Source: an uncultured Bacillota bacterium
GTDB lineage: Bacteria; Bacillota_I; Bacilli_A; RF39; UBA660
NCBI GenBank assembly: GCA_945867665.1
Contig: CAMBIR010000007.1
Span: 1-56,750, forward strand
Direction of reading: 5' to 3'
Length of the DNA: 56,750 nucleotides
Position numbers and translations under genes: made by a program. Shown here in pieces: positions 14,672-23,075 of this stretch (position 1 is its first letter; every line of letters starts with the position of its first letter). The notes beneath the pieces are model-generated. The model was not told where the DNA came from. It did not search any database and saw only the letters and a list, made by a program, of their open reading frames with translations.

Positions 14672-16591
14672 TTGAAAAAATATTTTGTTATAGTTTTTGT
14701 TGCTTTTCTTGTTTTATTTTTTGGAATTTCTAAGAATAGAATGAATGATTATTATGAAGAGGTAAATAAAGAAGTATTTCGGAGTAATCATATTAAGAAA
14801 GGGAGTAGTAACTGGAGTTATTTTAAGGACGCTACAGATGTTGCTCGTCATAATAGTATTTTATTATTTGATGATGTTTTAGAAGGGGATAGTGATTTTT
14901 CAAGGAAGGCAGAGGGTGTTTATCATAATATGCTCAATCAAGAACAAAGAGATAAGGATGGTTTGGCAGAGCTTATGGATACCATTAATTTAATTTATCA
15001 ATCTCAGAATATGAAAGAGTTAGAGCGTGTTATTGATTTGGTAGAAAATGAGCTTGGGATAAATATTTTAATGGATATTAAAGTTTATGCTGATTATGAG
15101 GATACGAGTCGTAGTTTAATTTACTTATCTCCTGTTTCATTTGCTTTTGGCTCTAGTGCTGACTATTTTGCTAATGATGATTATATGGCTTATAAGGCTT
15201 ATCTTAAGAGAGCAATCATAAAGTTACTTCAGGCATATGGCTATGAAAGGGAAGAGGCAAAGAAGATTTCTTTGGAATTGGTTTCTTTTTATGAAGATAT
15301 TGCTTCTTCTAGTATGTTAAGTTCTGATTTGGGGGATGTGAATCAGATTTATCATAAGGTAGGAATTGATACTGTTTGGAGTATTTATTCTAATGTAGAT
15401 ATTTTAAAGTATTTTAAGGATAAAGATATTCAGGTAGATACTTTTAATTTAATTGATGCTGGAGAATATAAAAAGATTAATGCCTATTTTTGTGATGATA
15501 ATCTTGAGTTATGGCAGCATCATTTACTTGTAATGATTTTATCTCATTATGCCCCATATTTGTCTTCGGACTATAAAGAAGTAGTGGATGAGTTAAGTGA
15601 GAGTTTAGGGGGAGAGGGTGATGGTAGTGAAGAAGAGAAGATAAAAGAGCAGGTGATGAATTTATTTTCTGAAAATTTTTCTTCTCTTTACGCTAAGAAG
15701 TATAAAAGTGTTTCCCATGAAAAATATTTACAAGAGTTATTTTTAAAAATAAAAAATACTTATCGAGAATTAATTTTAGATAGTGATTATATTAGTGATG
15801 AAGCGAGGAAAAAGGCGATTGATAAATTAGAAGAAATGCAGTTAGTTCTTGGAGAGGACAATGACGGTAGTTTTTCTTTTGAGGGGGTAAATCTATCTGG
15901 TAATTTGGTTCAAAATATTAAAGAAATTCAGAAGATTAAGAGAAAAGAGATGTTAATGGATTTGTTTTCTGATTATCATTTTTCTGTTGATAACCGCGTT
16001 GTGAATGCGTATTATCATGTTAATTCTAATGCAATTTATGTGCCTGCTTCGATTTATTCACTGATTGACTTAAAAAGGGATGAATTTTTTAATTTGGGAG
16101 CAGTGGGAATGATTCTTGCTCATGAGGTAAGTCATGCTTTTGATTTTAATGGTAGTAATTATGACGCAAAAGGAAATTTCTCCAAATGGTGGACGGATGA
16201 TGATTACAAGTATTATCAGAATTTAAAAAAGAAAATAGCCCTTTATTATTCTTCTTATGAGGTTTTACCGGGAAGGTATATTGATGGAGAGAAGACAATT
16301 AATGAGAATATTGCTGATATGGCTTCTTTGGAGTGTCTTGGTCGTATTTTAGCAGATAGTGGGGCAACAAAAGTAGAGAGAGAAAAGATGTATCAGGGAT
16401 TTGCTTCTATTTTTGCTAGCCAAGAGACGAAGGAATACAAAAAAATGCTTCTTCTTATTGATACTCATGCTCCAAATAAGTATCGGGTTAATGCCGTTTT
16501 ATCTTCTAATGATATGTTTTATTCTACTTATCGTTTATCTATTTTTGATGGAATGTATATTCCTTTAAAAAGAAGAATTAGAGTATGGTAA
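14672..16591 (+). CDS. pepO: M13-family (neprilysin/PepO-like) zinc metallopeptidase
   Basis: About 639 residues with an N-terminal membrane helix (KKYFVIVFVAFLVLFFG). Zinc ligands are H484EVSH488 and E545NIAD549, the classic M13 pair. The N-terminal lobe and the conserved NAYYHVNSNAIYVPAS region, which contacts substrate, are present. It should be an ectoenzyme cleaving peptides up to about 40 residues. TTG at 14672 is chosen because AGGTGG lies six bases upstream. The earlier TTG at 14651 has no ribosome site and sits within the permease gene. It overlaps nothing after this correction and may be part of the ABC operon. Confidence 0.92.
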   Translation: MKKYFVIVFVAFLVLFFGISKNRMNDYYEEVNKEVFRSNHIKKGSSNWSYFKDATDVARHNSILLFDDVLEGDSDFSRKAEGVYHNMLNQEQRDKDGLAELMDTINLIYQSQNMKELERVIDLVENELGINILMDIKVYADYEDTSRSLIYLSPVSFAFGSSADYFANDDYMAYKAYLKRAIIKLLQAYGYEREEAKKISLELVSFYEDIASSSMLSSDLGDVNQIYHKVGIDTVWSIYSNVDILKYFKDKDIQVDTFNLIDAGEYKKINAYFCDDNLELWQHHLLVMILSHYAPYLSSDYKEVVDELSESLGGEGDGSEEEKIKEQVMNLFSENFSSLYAKKYKSVSHEKYLQELFLKIKNTYRELILDSDYISDEARKKAIDKLEEMQLVLGEDNDGSFSFEGVNLSGNLVQNIKEIQKIKRKEMLMDLFSDYHFSVDNRVVNAYYHVNSNAIYVPASIYSLIDLKRDEFFNLGAVGMILAHEVSHAFDFNGSNYDAKGNFSKWWTDDDYKYYQNLKKKIALYYSSYEVLPGRYIDGEKTINENIADMASLECLGRILADSGATKVEREKMYQGFASIFASQETKEYKKMLLLIDTHAPNKYRVNAVLSSNDMFYSTYRLSIFDGMYIPLKRRIRVW

Positions 16592-16613
16592 TTTAGAAAA
16601 GTTATTTTATTAA

Positions 16614-16668
16614 AGTACTTATCTTGTTTAGACTTTTATTAAGGTTTAAATAAGGTAAGTATTTTTTT
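16614..16668 (+). terminator. Rho-independent terminator after the M13 peptidase
   Basis: AGTACTTATCTTGTTTA (16614-16630) pairs, with G-U pairs, with TAAATAAGGTAAGTATT (16647-16663), and a T7 run follows. It ends the ABC/peptidase unit before the thioester protein. Confidence 0.75.
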
Positions 16669-16739
16669 GTAAAAATTTGGAAAAAGAAGAAGGATTTTAA
16701 CAAAAATAAGCGAATAATATAAGTAGAGGAGGTAATATA

Positions 16740-19184
16740 ATGAAAAAAATAAAATCATTGAATTTAAGAAAAAGACAACATTATTTTTATCAATTTTTCT
16801 TTATTATTGTTATCTTTCTTCTTTGCTTTAAAGGAATTTTTGTTAAAGCAGGGATGATGGACTCAAAGTTAGAGAAAAATCGATTAGAGGGGATTTATGC
16901 GATTGCTAAATATAATGGAGAAGAACATTTATATTATTTAAATATGTATACACTTAATGGAGTTGTTTCCTATTGTATTGAACTTGGGCGTGATATTACA
17001 ACGGATTATTATCATTCAACAGAGGATTTTGGGCTTTCTTATTTATCTAAAGAAAGTAAGGAGTATGTTCAATCAATTGCTTATTTTGGTTATTTATATC
17101 CTGGACACGAGAGTTATTTTTATTATATGGCGGCTCAAGAGTTAATTTGGGAATATTTGAGTAGGGGCGAGATTTCTTGGACGAATGTTTTAGATATTCA
17201 TGGAGAGGAAATTGATATTGAATCTTATAAGAGGGAGATATTAAATTTGCGGAATTGGTATTATCAAGGATTGAGTTTAAGATTTAATAATGATACTACT
17301 TTTGCTATTGGGGATGTTTTTGATGTTTATGTAGGTAGTGGAGATTTATCATTATATGAGGTTTCTTCTCAATCATATTCTGAGGTTTCAAAGGAAAATG
17401 ATCATCTTAGAGTAAGAGTTCCTGTAGATTATGTGGGAAGGGATGAGATTATTTTAAAAAGAAAACAGGCTTATTCTTACGCTAGTAAGTTTTATTATTA
17501 TGATAATTCTCAGCAATTAATTTCCGTTGGAAATTTTTTAGAGGATACAAAAGAAATTCGTTTTCAAATACAAGGTAAGGATATGACGTTTCAGGTGATT
17601 GATGGTGAGACTAAAGAAAGTACTCCTTTTGGACAAGCTTCTTTTGAAGGTGCCACTTATCAGTTATATGATGATACTAATCAATTTCTTGAAGAGTTTT
17701 CTGTAAATGAATATGGTAAAGGATATGTTAGTAATTTAGGATATGGAAATTATATTATCCGGCAAGTTAGGGAAAGTTTAGGGTATCAGATTAATGAAAG
17801 TGAAGTTTTTGTTTCTTTTGGACAAGATGAGATGCCTGTTTTGTTGGAGGAATATCCTTACTATGAAACGGTAGAGATTCACAAAAGATATAATTTTGAA
17901 AATAATGGTCAGTTGAAAGAGGAAGAAAATATTCAATTTGAAATTCTTGACTACGACGGTAAGAGTTTGGGTATTATTACAACCGATGAACTTGGTGTTG
18001 CTTCCATTCGTTTGCCTTATGGTGTTTATACGATTCGTCAAATTAATACTTTATTTGGATATAAGAAGGTAGAAGAAGTGAGTTTTCGAATTAATAAACA
18101 AGGAAGTGGCAAATCAACTATTAATTTGACAGATGATTATATTATTTGTAAATTAAAACTCAGGTTGATTGATTTAGAATTTCAGGAAAAAATTAAAAGT
18201 AATGCTTTCTCTTATCGAATTTATTCTTTTAGTAAAGATAAGTATTTAGAAGTGAATGGGAAGGATGTATTTCAAAGTGATTTGTCAGGAGAACTTTTAT
18301 TTCCTCTTCTTCTAGGTTATGGAGATTATCGACTAGAGGAGGTTACGGTTGATTCTGATTATGTTTTTCAGAAACAAAATATTGAATTTACGATAGATGA
18401 TTATAGCAATATGACTTTAGAAGATGGTTATTTGTTAAATACTATGGATATTTTTCAAAAGAGAATCAAAAAAGAAGTTAAAGTATATACTAAAAAAGAA
18501 ATTTTTAAGATGGGAGATAATCAATATTGGTACGAGAAAAAGGCTCGTGGCGGTGTTTTGTTATCTTTAGTTTCGGCTACTGATAAGAAGTGGTATGATA
18601 AAACTTTATATCATGAAGGAGAAGTGATTGATATCATTTCGACCGATAAAGATGGAGAAAAAGAATTTTCTTTATATTTAGGGGATTATTGTTTAGTAGA
18701 TGGGGAGACGAAGGAAGAGAAATGTTTTTCTTTAACGGATAAGGATAATAAAATGGAAATTGAATTTTTAACAAAAGAAAAAAGATTAAGTATTGTATAT
18801 CACAATCAAGATAGTAATCAAGAAAATATAGAGGGGAGTGTAGTAGAAGTTATTTCAGATGGAAAGAAGATATATACAGGACTTACTTCAGAAGATGGTA
18901 CTTTTAAGGTTAAAGATTTGAAAGATGGGGAATATTGCTTTTTGCAGAAGAAAGTTTCAAAGAAATACTTATTGAGTAAGGAAAAACAATGTATTTCAAT
19001 TGACTCAACGAAAGAAGTATGGGATGTTTATATGATGAATCAAATTAATTCTTCTGTTATCCAGGTTCCTGATACTTTAGAAGAAAAAAAAGAGATAGGG
19101 AAAGTTATTGCTATTGTACTTTTGATTGTAGTAGGAGGTATTCTTTATCAAAAGAAAATTTATTCTTTGCTTTTTAGGAAGTAG
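16740..19184 (+). CDS. Thioester-domain, SpaA-repeat surface protein (putative adhesin)
   Basis: An 814-residue cell-surface protein. A signal helix (about 13-32) leads into a thioester-type domain: C79 in SYCIELG and Q133 in AAQELIW are placed like the Cys-Gln pair that forms an internal thioester and can bond covalently to host amines. Several SpaA/Cna-B-like prealbumin domains follow (repeats of YGNYIIRQVRES, YGVYTIRQINT, YGDYRLEEVT, GEYCFLQK). The C-terminus has VPDTL near residue 776, a helix (IGKVIAIVLLIVVGGILY) and a basic tail, like a variant sortase signal. The sortase gene follows one base later. Confidence 0.85.
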   Translation: MKKIKSLNLRKRQHYFYQFFFIIVIFLLCFKGIFVKAGMMDSKLEKNRLEGIYAIAKYNGEEHLYYLNMYTLNGVVSYCIELGRDITTDYYHSTEDFGLSYLSKESKEYVQSIAYFGYLYPGHESYFYYMAAQELIWEYLSRGEISWTNVLDIHGEEIDIESYKREILNLRNWYYQGLSLRFNNDTTFAIGDVFDVYVGSGDLSLYEVSSQSYSEVSKENDHLRVRVPVDYVGRDEIILKRKQAYSYASKFYYYDNSQQLISVGNFLEDTKEIRFQIQGKDMTFQVIDGETKESTPFGQASFEGATYQLYDDTNQFLEEFSVNEYGKGYVSNLGYGNYIIRQVRESLGYQINESEVFVSFGQDEMPVLLEEYPYYETVEIHKRYNFENNGQLKEEENIQFEILDYDGKSLGIITTDELGVASIRLPYGVYTIRQINTLFGYKKVEEVSFRINKQGSGKSTINLTDDYIICKLKLRLIDLEFQEKIKSNAFSYRIYSFSKDKYLEVNGKDVFQSDLSGELLFPLLLGYGDYRLEEVTVDSDYVFQKQNIEFTIDDYSNMTLEDGYLLNTMDIFQKRIKKEVKVYTKKEIFKMGDNQYWYEKKARGGVLLSLVSATDKKWYDKTLYHEGEVIDIISTDKDGEKEFSLYLGDYCLVDGETKEEKCFSLTDKDNKMEIEFLTKEKRLSIVYHNQDSNQENIEGSVVEVISDGKKIYTGLTSEDGTFKVKDLKDGEYCFLQKKVSKKYLLSKEKQCISIDSTKEVWDVYMMNQINSSVIQVPDTLEEKKEIGKVIAIVLLIVVGGILYQKKIYSLLFRK

Positions 19185-19185
19185 T

Positions 19186-19668
19186 ATGCTTATTTTCCTT
19201 GGATTATTTTTTCATGAGTTTTCTAAAAGCAATATTTCTTTTTCTATCCCTTCTTTTTCTTCTATTCAAATGGGTAAGGCTTTAACATATTCGTACTTAT
19301 TAGAACTAGATATTCCTAAAATTCAGTTTAAAGATTATGTTTATCCTATGGATAGTCCTTTTAATAAGGTTGATTTACATGTTGAAATATTGGAAAGTAG
19401 CAATATAGAGAATAATCTTTATTTTTTAGCAGGACATTCTGGGAATGGAAGGTATAGTTATTTTAATCATTTGGTTGATTTAGAAAAGGGAGATGTTGTT
19501 ATTTTACATATTCAGGGAAAAAGGTTATGCTATGTTGTTTGTGATATTTACTTAATTGATAAAGATGGATATATGACGGTTATGGAAGAGGAGGATGTTT
19601 TATATTTAATTACTTGTAGTCTTTTGGATAAGGGAAAGCAGCTTATTGTTAAATGTTATTTGACATAA
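19186..19668 (+). CDS. Small sortase (class D/E-like)
   Basis: Encodes 160 residues with an N-terminal hydrophobic anchor, a catalytic His in LAGHSGNG and a catalytic Cys in YLITCSLLD. The usual third residue, an Arg before LIV, appears as Gln with a preceding Lys (GKQLIVKC), which is unusual. Sortases cleave a sorting signal and attach the protein to the wall or to another pilin. It is one base after the thioester protein, whose VPDTL signal it probably recognises (inference). AGGA lies six bases before the ATG. Confidence 0.85.
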   Translation: MLIFLGLFFHEFSKSNISFSIPSFSSIQMGKALTYSYLLELDIPKIQFKDYVYPMDSPFNKVDLHVEILESSNIENNLYFLAGHSGNGRYSYFNHLVDLEKGDVVILHIQGKRLCYVVCDIYLIDKDGYMTVMEEEDVLYLITCSLLDKGKQLIVKCYLT

Positions 19669-19676
19669 AAATAAAG

Positions 19677-19705
19677 TAGACAGATTTTATTATAATTGAT
19701 ATAAT
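19677..19705 (+). promoter_or_regulatory. Promoter upstream of pta
   Basis: TAGACA (19677-19682) and TATAAT (19700-19705) with a 17-bp spacer, 16 bases before the pta start. Confidence 0.6.
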
Positions 19706-19721
19706 TTAGATGGTGATAAAA

Positions 19722-20729
19722 TTGAGTAAGATAATTGAAAAAATTAAATTAAGAGCAAAAAATAATAAAAAGACTATTGTACTACCTGAGGTTATGGATA
19801 GACGGGTATTGGAGGCTGCTGATATTATTTTAAAAGAGGAAATTGCTCATGTGATTTTAGTTGGAAGAAAAGAGGAAATTTTAAAAAATAGCTCAGGATT
19901 AGATCTTCATCTTGCAACGATTATTGATCCTTTTTGTGATAGTAAAACTCGTGAATTGCAAGAAAAACTTTATGAACTTCGTCGGGAAAAGGGAATGACC
20001 ATGGAGGAGGCATATCGTCTACTTACGGAAGACTATATGTATTATGCTTGTATGTTAGTAAAGTTAGGATATGCTGATGGAGCAGTATCAGGTGCTTGTC
20101 ATTCAACATCAAATACGCTCCGTCCTGCTTTACAAATTTTAAAGACAAAACCTGGGGTTAAGTTGGTATCTGCTTTTTTCTTGATGGTTGTACCAGATTG
20201 TCTTTATGGGGATGAGGGAACGTTCTTGTTTGCTGATTCTGGGTTAGAACAAAATCCTGATTCGGATAAACTTTCTTATATTGCAGGATCTAGTGCTGAG
20301 TCATTTCAACTTTTAACGGAACATGAGCCAATTGTCGCTATGCTTTCTCACTCTACAATGGGGAGTGCAAAACATGCAGATGTCGAAAAGGTTGTTAATG
20401 CTACAAAACTTGCTAAAGAGAGATTTCCTCAATATAAAATTGATGGTGAGTTACAGTTAGATGCTGCAATTGTACCTTCTGTTGCTAAGTCAAAGGCAGC
20501 AGGCAGTGAAGTTGCTGGTCATGCTAACGTATTGATTTTTCCTGATTTAGATGCGGGAAATATTGGTTACAAATTGGTTCAAAGATTGGCTAAGGCAGAG
20601 GCATATGGTCCTATTTGTCAAGGAATTTCTAAGCCAGTTAATGACTTATCTAGAGGTTGTAGTGTAGAAGATATTGTTGGGGCGGTTGCAATAACGGCTG
20701 TTCAAGCAATTGGAAATTCATTGCAATAA
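19722..20729 (+). CDS. pta: Phosphate acetyltransferase
   Basis: About 335 residues of the short (EutD/Pta) type. It interconverts acetyl-CoA and acetyl phosphate, feeding ATP formation by acetate kinase. Family features include KTIVLPEVMDRRVLEAA, GAVSGACHSTSNTLRP, SAFFLM, and EVAGHANVLIFPDLDAGNIGYK. The TTG at 19722 fits both the family start (SKIIEKIK) and GGTGA five bases upstream. The ATG at 19710 lies within the ribosome binding site itself. A strong terminator follows, so it is probably a single-gene unit. Confidence 0.93.
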   Translation: MSKIIEKIKLRAKNNKKTIVLPEVMDRRVLEAADIILKEEIAHVILVGRKEEILKNSSGLDLHLATIIDPFCDSKTRELQEKLYELRREKGMTMEEAYRLLTEDYMYYACMLVKLGYADGAVSGACHSTSNTLRPALQILKTKPGVKLVSAFFLMVVPDCLYGDEGTFLFADSGLEQNPDSDKLSYIAGSSAESFQLLTEHEPIVAMLSHSTMGSAKHADVEKVVNATKLAKERFPQYKIDGELQLDAAIVPSVAKSKAAGSEVAGHANVLIFPDLDAGNIGYKLVQRLAKAEAYGPICQGISKPVNDLSRGCSVEDIVGAVAITAVQAIGNSLQ

Positions 20730-20751
20730 GATAATGATGAATTTATTTTGG

Positions 20752-20777
20752 CACTAAGATAAACTTAGTGTTTTTTT
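20752..20777 (+). terminator. Rho-independent terminator after pta
   Basis: CACTAAG and CTTAGTG form a perfect 7-bp stem around five bases, followed by seven T. Confidence 0.9.
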
Positions 20778-20847
20778 CTCTATTAAAGTACTTGAATAAC
20801 TGTAAAAAAAAAGATATACTTATAGATAAGAAGAGTAGGAGGAAATC

Positions 20848-21288
20848 ATGGAGAAAAAAAATCAAGAAAGAAGTATAGAGCTTAAGAAAAAGACCACTTC
20901 TAAATTAAAAGTTAAGAAAAATAATCATCGGTTAGGAAAGGAAAAACAGAAGAAATCTTTAGAAGTATTTTTGAAAAATAAAAATTATCTTTATGTTATT
21001 GTAGTAATGATTAATATTTTATTTACTATCTTTATGGCTAGGCAAAATAAAATTAATTATGTTAATATTACTGGTCGTAATGTGATGTTAGGGGAAAATA
21101 ATTATTTATATTTTGGAAGAAATTATATTAATTTAGTTATTATTGGTTTTTTTTCCTTGTATACTATGTTACTAAGGCGATTTTTAATTAAAAAGAAACT
21201 TACTTGGAAGTTTGTTATTTTAACCCTTATTTTTTACTTTATTCTTGATATAATAGTATTCTGTATTTTTACAAAACGTATTTTTTAG
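20848..21288 (+). CDS. Small membrane protein of unknown function
   Basis: Encodes 146 residues. The first 45 are highly Lys-rich and cytoplasmic. Three membrane helices follow (about 50-66, 92-112, 120-142). No family motif is recognised. AGGAGG precedes the ATG. It is 12 bases before rlmN and may be the first gene of the rlmN-prpC-prkC-rsgA-rpe run. Confidence 0.6.
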   Translation: MEKKNQERSIELKKKTTSKLKVKKNNHRLGKEKQKKSLEVFLKNKNYLYVIVVMINILFTIFMARQNKINYVNITGRNVMLGENNYLYFGRNYINLVIIGFFSLYTMLLRRFLIKKKLTWKFVILTLIFYFILDIIVFCIFTKRIF

Positions 21289-21300
21289 AAAGAGGATTTT

Positions 21301-22335
21301 ATGCGAAATATTTATGATTATACTTTAGAAGAATTAGAAGATTATTTTGTTTCATGTGGCGATAAGAAATTTCGAGCTATTCAAATCTATGATTTTTTGT
21401 ATAAGAAAAGAATTGATGAAGTAGGTAGGATGAATAATATTGGAAGTTATTGTCAGAAAATACTTCAGGAGAACTTTTCTTTTAAAAAAATTAAAATTTT
21501 ATTAAAGCAAGAAGATGAAGGAGTTTCTAAATATTTGTTTGAGTTATTGGATGGAGAGAGAATTGAGTCTGTTTTAATGTTTCATGATTATGGAATTAGT
21601 ATTTGTGTATCTAGTCAGGTTGGTTGTAATATGGGATGTCGTTTTTGTGAAAGTGGGCGTCTTAGAAAGGTTCGTAATTTGGAGGCATATGAGATTGTTC
21701 AACAAATTTTATTAATTGAAGCTGATATTGGAAAGAGAATTACGCACGTTGTGGTGATGGGGATAGGAGAACCTATGGATAATTATGATAACGTGATGCG
21801 ATTTATCCATATTATTAATAATGGAAATGGTATTGGTATTGGTTCTAGACATATTACTGTTTCTACTTGTGGTGTTATTCCTGGAATTGAAAAGTTTATT
21901 CATGAAGATGGTCAAGTTAATTTAGCGATTAGTTTGCATGCACCAAATGATGAGATTCGCAAGAAAATTATGCCAATAGCATCTGCTTATTCAATGGATG
22001 ATTTATTTGAAGTAATAAAAAAATATATTAAAAAGACCAATCGTAGGGTTACTATAGAATATATTATGTTAGAAAAAATTAACGATATGGATTGTTGCGC
22101 TAGAGAACTTGCTAAAAAGTTAAAAGGAATTTTATGTTATGTAAATTTAATTCCTTATAATGAGACAGAAAATATTGGCTATAAACGATCAAGTAAGGCT
22201 CAGATTATGCGTTTTTATGATATACTAAAAAAAGAAAATATTAATGTGACTGTGCGAAGAGAATTTGGTGGTAAGGTAGATGCAGCATGTGGTCAACTTC
22301 GGGCGAATAATACTTTATCGAAAGGAGAAGTGTGA
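21301..22335 (+). CDS. rlmN: 23S rRNA/tRNA adenine C2-methyltransferase RlmN
   Basis: A 344-residue radical SAM enzyme that methylates C2 of A2503 in 23S rRNA and of A37 in some tRNAs. The iron-sulfur cysteines are C109, C113 and C116 (CNMGCRFC). C330 in VDAACGQLRA is the methyl-carrying cysteine. The GIGEPMDNYDNV and SLHAPNDEIR blocks are canonical. Its stop overlaps the following phosphatase start. RlmN next to PrpC/PrkC is a common Bacillota arrangement. Confidence 0.95.
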   Translation: MRNIYDYTLEELEDYFVSCGDKKFRAIQIYDFLYKKRIDEVGRMNNIGSYCQKILQENFSFKKIKILLKQEDEGVSKYLFELLDGERIESVLMFHDYGISICVSSQVGCNMGCRFCESGRLRKVRNLEAYEIVQQILLIEADIGKRITHVVVMGIGEPMDNYDNVMRFIHIINNGNGIGIGSRHITVSTCGVIPGIEKFIHEDGQVNLAISLHAPNDEIRKKIMPIASAYSMDDLFEVIKKYIKKTNRRVTIEYIMLEKINDMDCCARELAKKLKGILCYVNLIPYNETENIGYKRSSKAQIMRFYDILKKENINVTVRREFGGKVDAACGQLRANNTLSKGEV

Positions 22336-23075
22336 TGGAAACTTTTTATATGACTGATACAGGACAAGTGAGAACTCATAATGAGGATAATGTTATTATT
22401 TTAAGTAATGATAAGAATGAATATTTATTAGCGGTTGCTGATGGTATGGGTGGTCATAAGGCAGGAGAAGTTGCTAGTGCAATTGTAATTAATCATTTAA
22501 CAGAGGAATTCTATGGGCTTGATTCTATTGGTAATAAGGAAAGTGCGGTTGAATTTTTAAGAAATATTGTTACTGAGATGAATCAGAAAATTTTTGAATA
22601 TACAAAAGAAAATCCAGATAGTAAGGGAATGGGAACTACTTTTGTTTGTGCTATTCAAACAGACGATTATTTACTTTATGGCAATATTGGAGATAGTTCT
22701 GGGTTTGTGATTAAAAATCATAAAATTCATAAGGTAACAAAGGACCATACATTAGTTAATTTATTGGTTTCTACCGGAGAACTTACTCCTGAAGAAGCTA
22801 AGTATCATCCAAGAAAAAATGTTTTAATGCGTGCTTTGGGAGCAAATGATCCAATTGATATTGATATTTTTGATGTCGATATTAAAAATGATGGAATATT
22901 ACTTTGTAGTGATGGACTTACTAATATGATTACAGAAGAACAAATAGAGAGGGTATTAAATGAAGAATCTACGGCTCAAGGGGTAGTAGAAAAATTGATT
23001 AGAAAAGCAAATGCTAGAGGCGGAAATGACAATATCAGTGTTGCTTATTTGAAAAGAGAAAGCGGTGATGTGTGA
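22335..23075 (+). CDS. prpC: PP2C-type serine/threonine phosphatase
   Basis: About 246 residues of the PPM/PP2C family. Metal-binding motifs are DTGQVRTHNEDN, AVADGMGGHKAGE and GGNDNIS. It reverses phosphorylation by the adjacent PASTA kinase. ATG at 22335 has AAAGGAG seven bases upstream and overlaps the rlmN stop. A GTG one codon earlier is possible. It overlaps prkC by one base. Confidence 0.95.
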   Translation: METFYMTDTGQVRTHNEDNVIILSNDKNEYLLAVADGMGGHKAGEVASAIVINHLTEEFYGLDSIGNKESAVEFLRNIVTEMNQKIFEYTKENPDSKGMGTTFVCAIQTDDYLLYGNIGDSSGFVIKNHKIHKVTKDHTLVNLLVSTGELTPEEAKYHPRKNVLMRALGANDPIDIDIFDVDIKNDGILLCSDGLTNMITEEQIERVLNEESTAQGVVEKLIRKANARGGNDNISVAYLKRESGDV

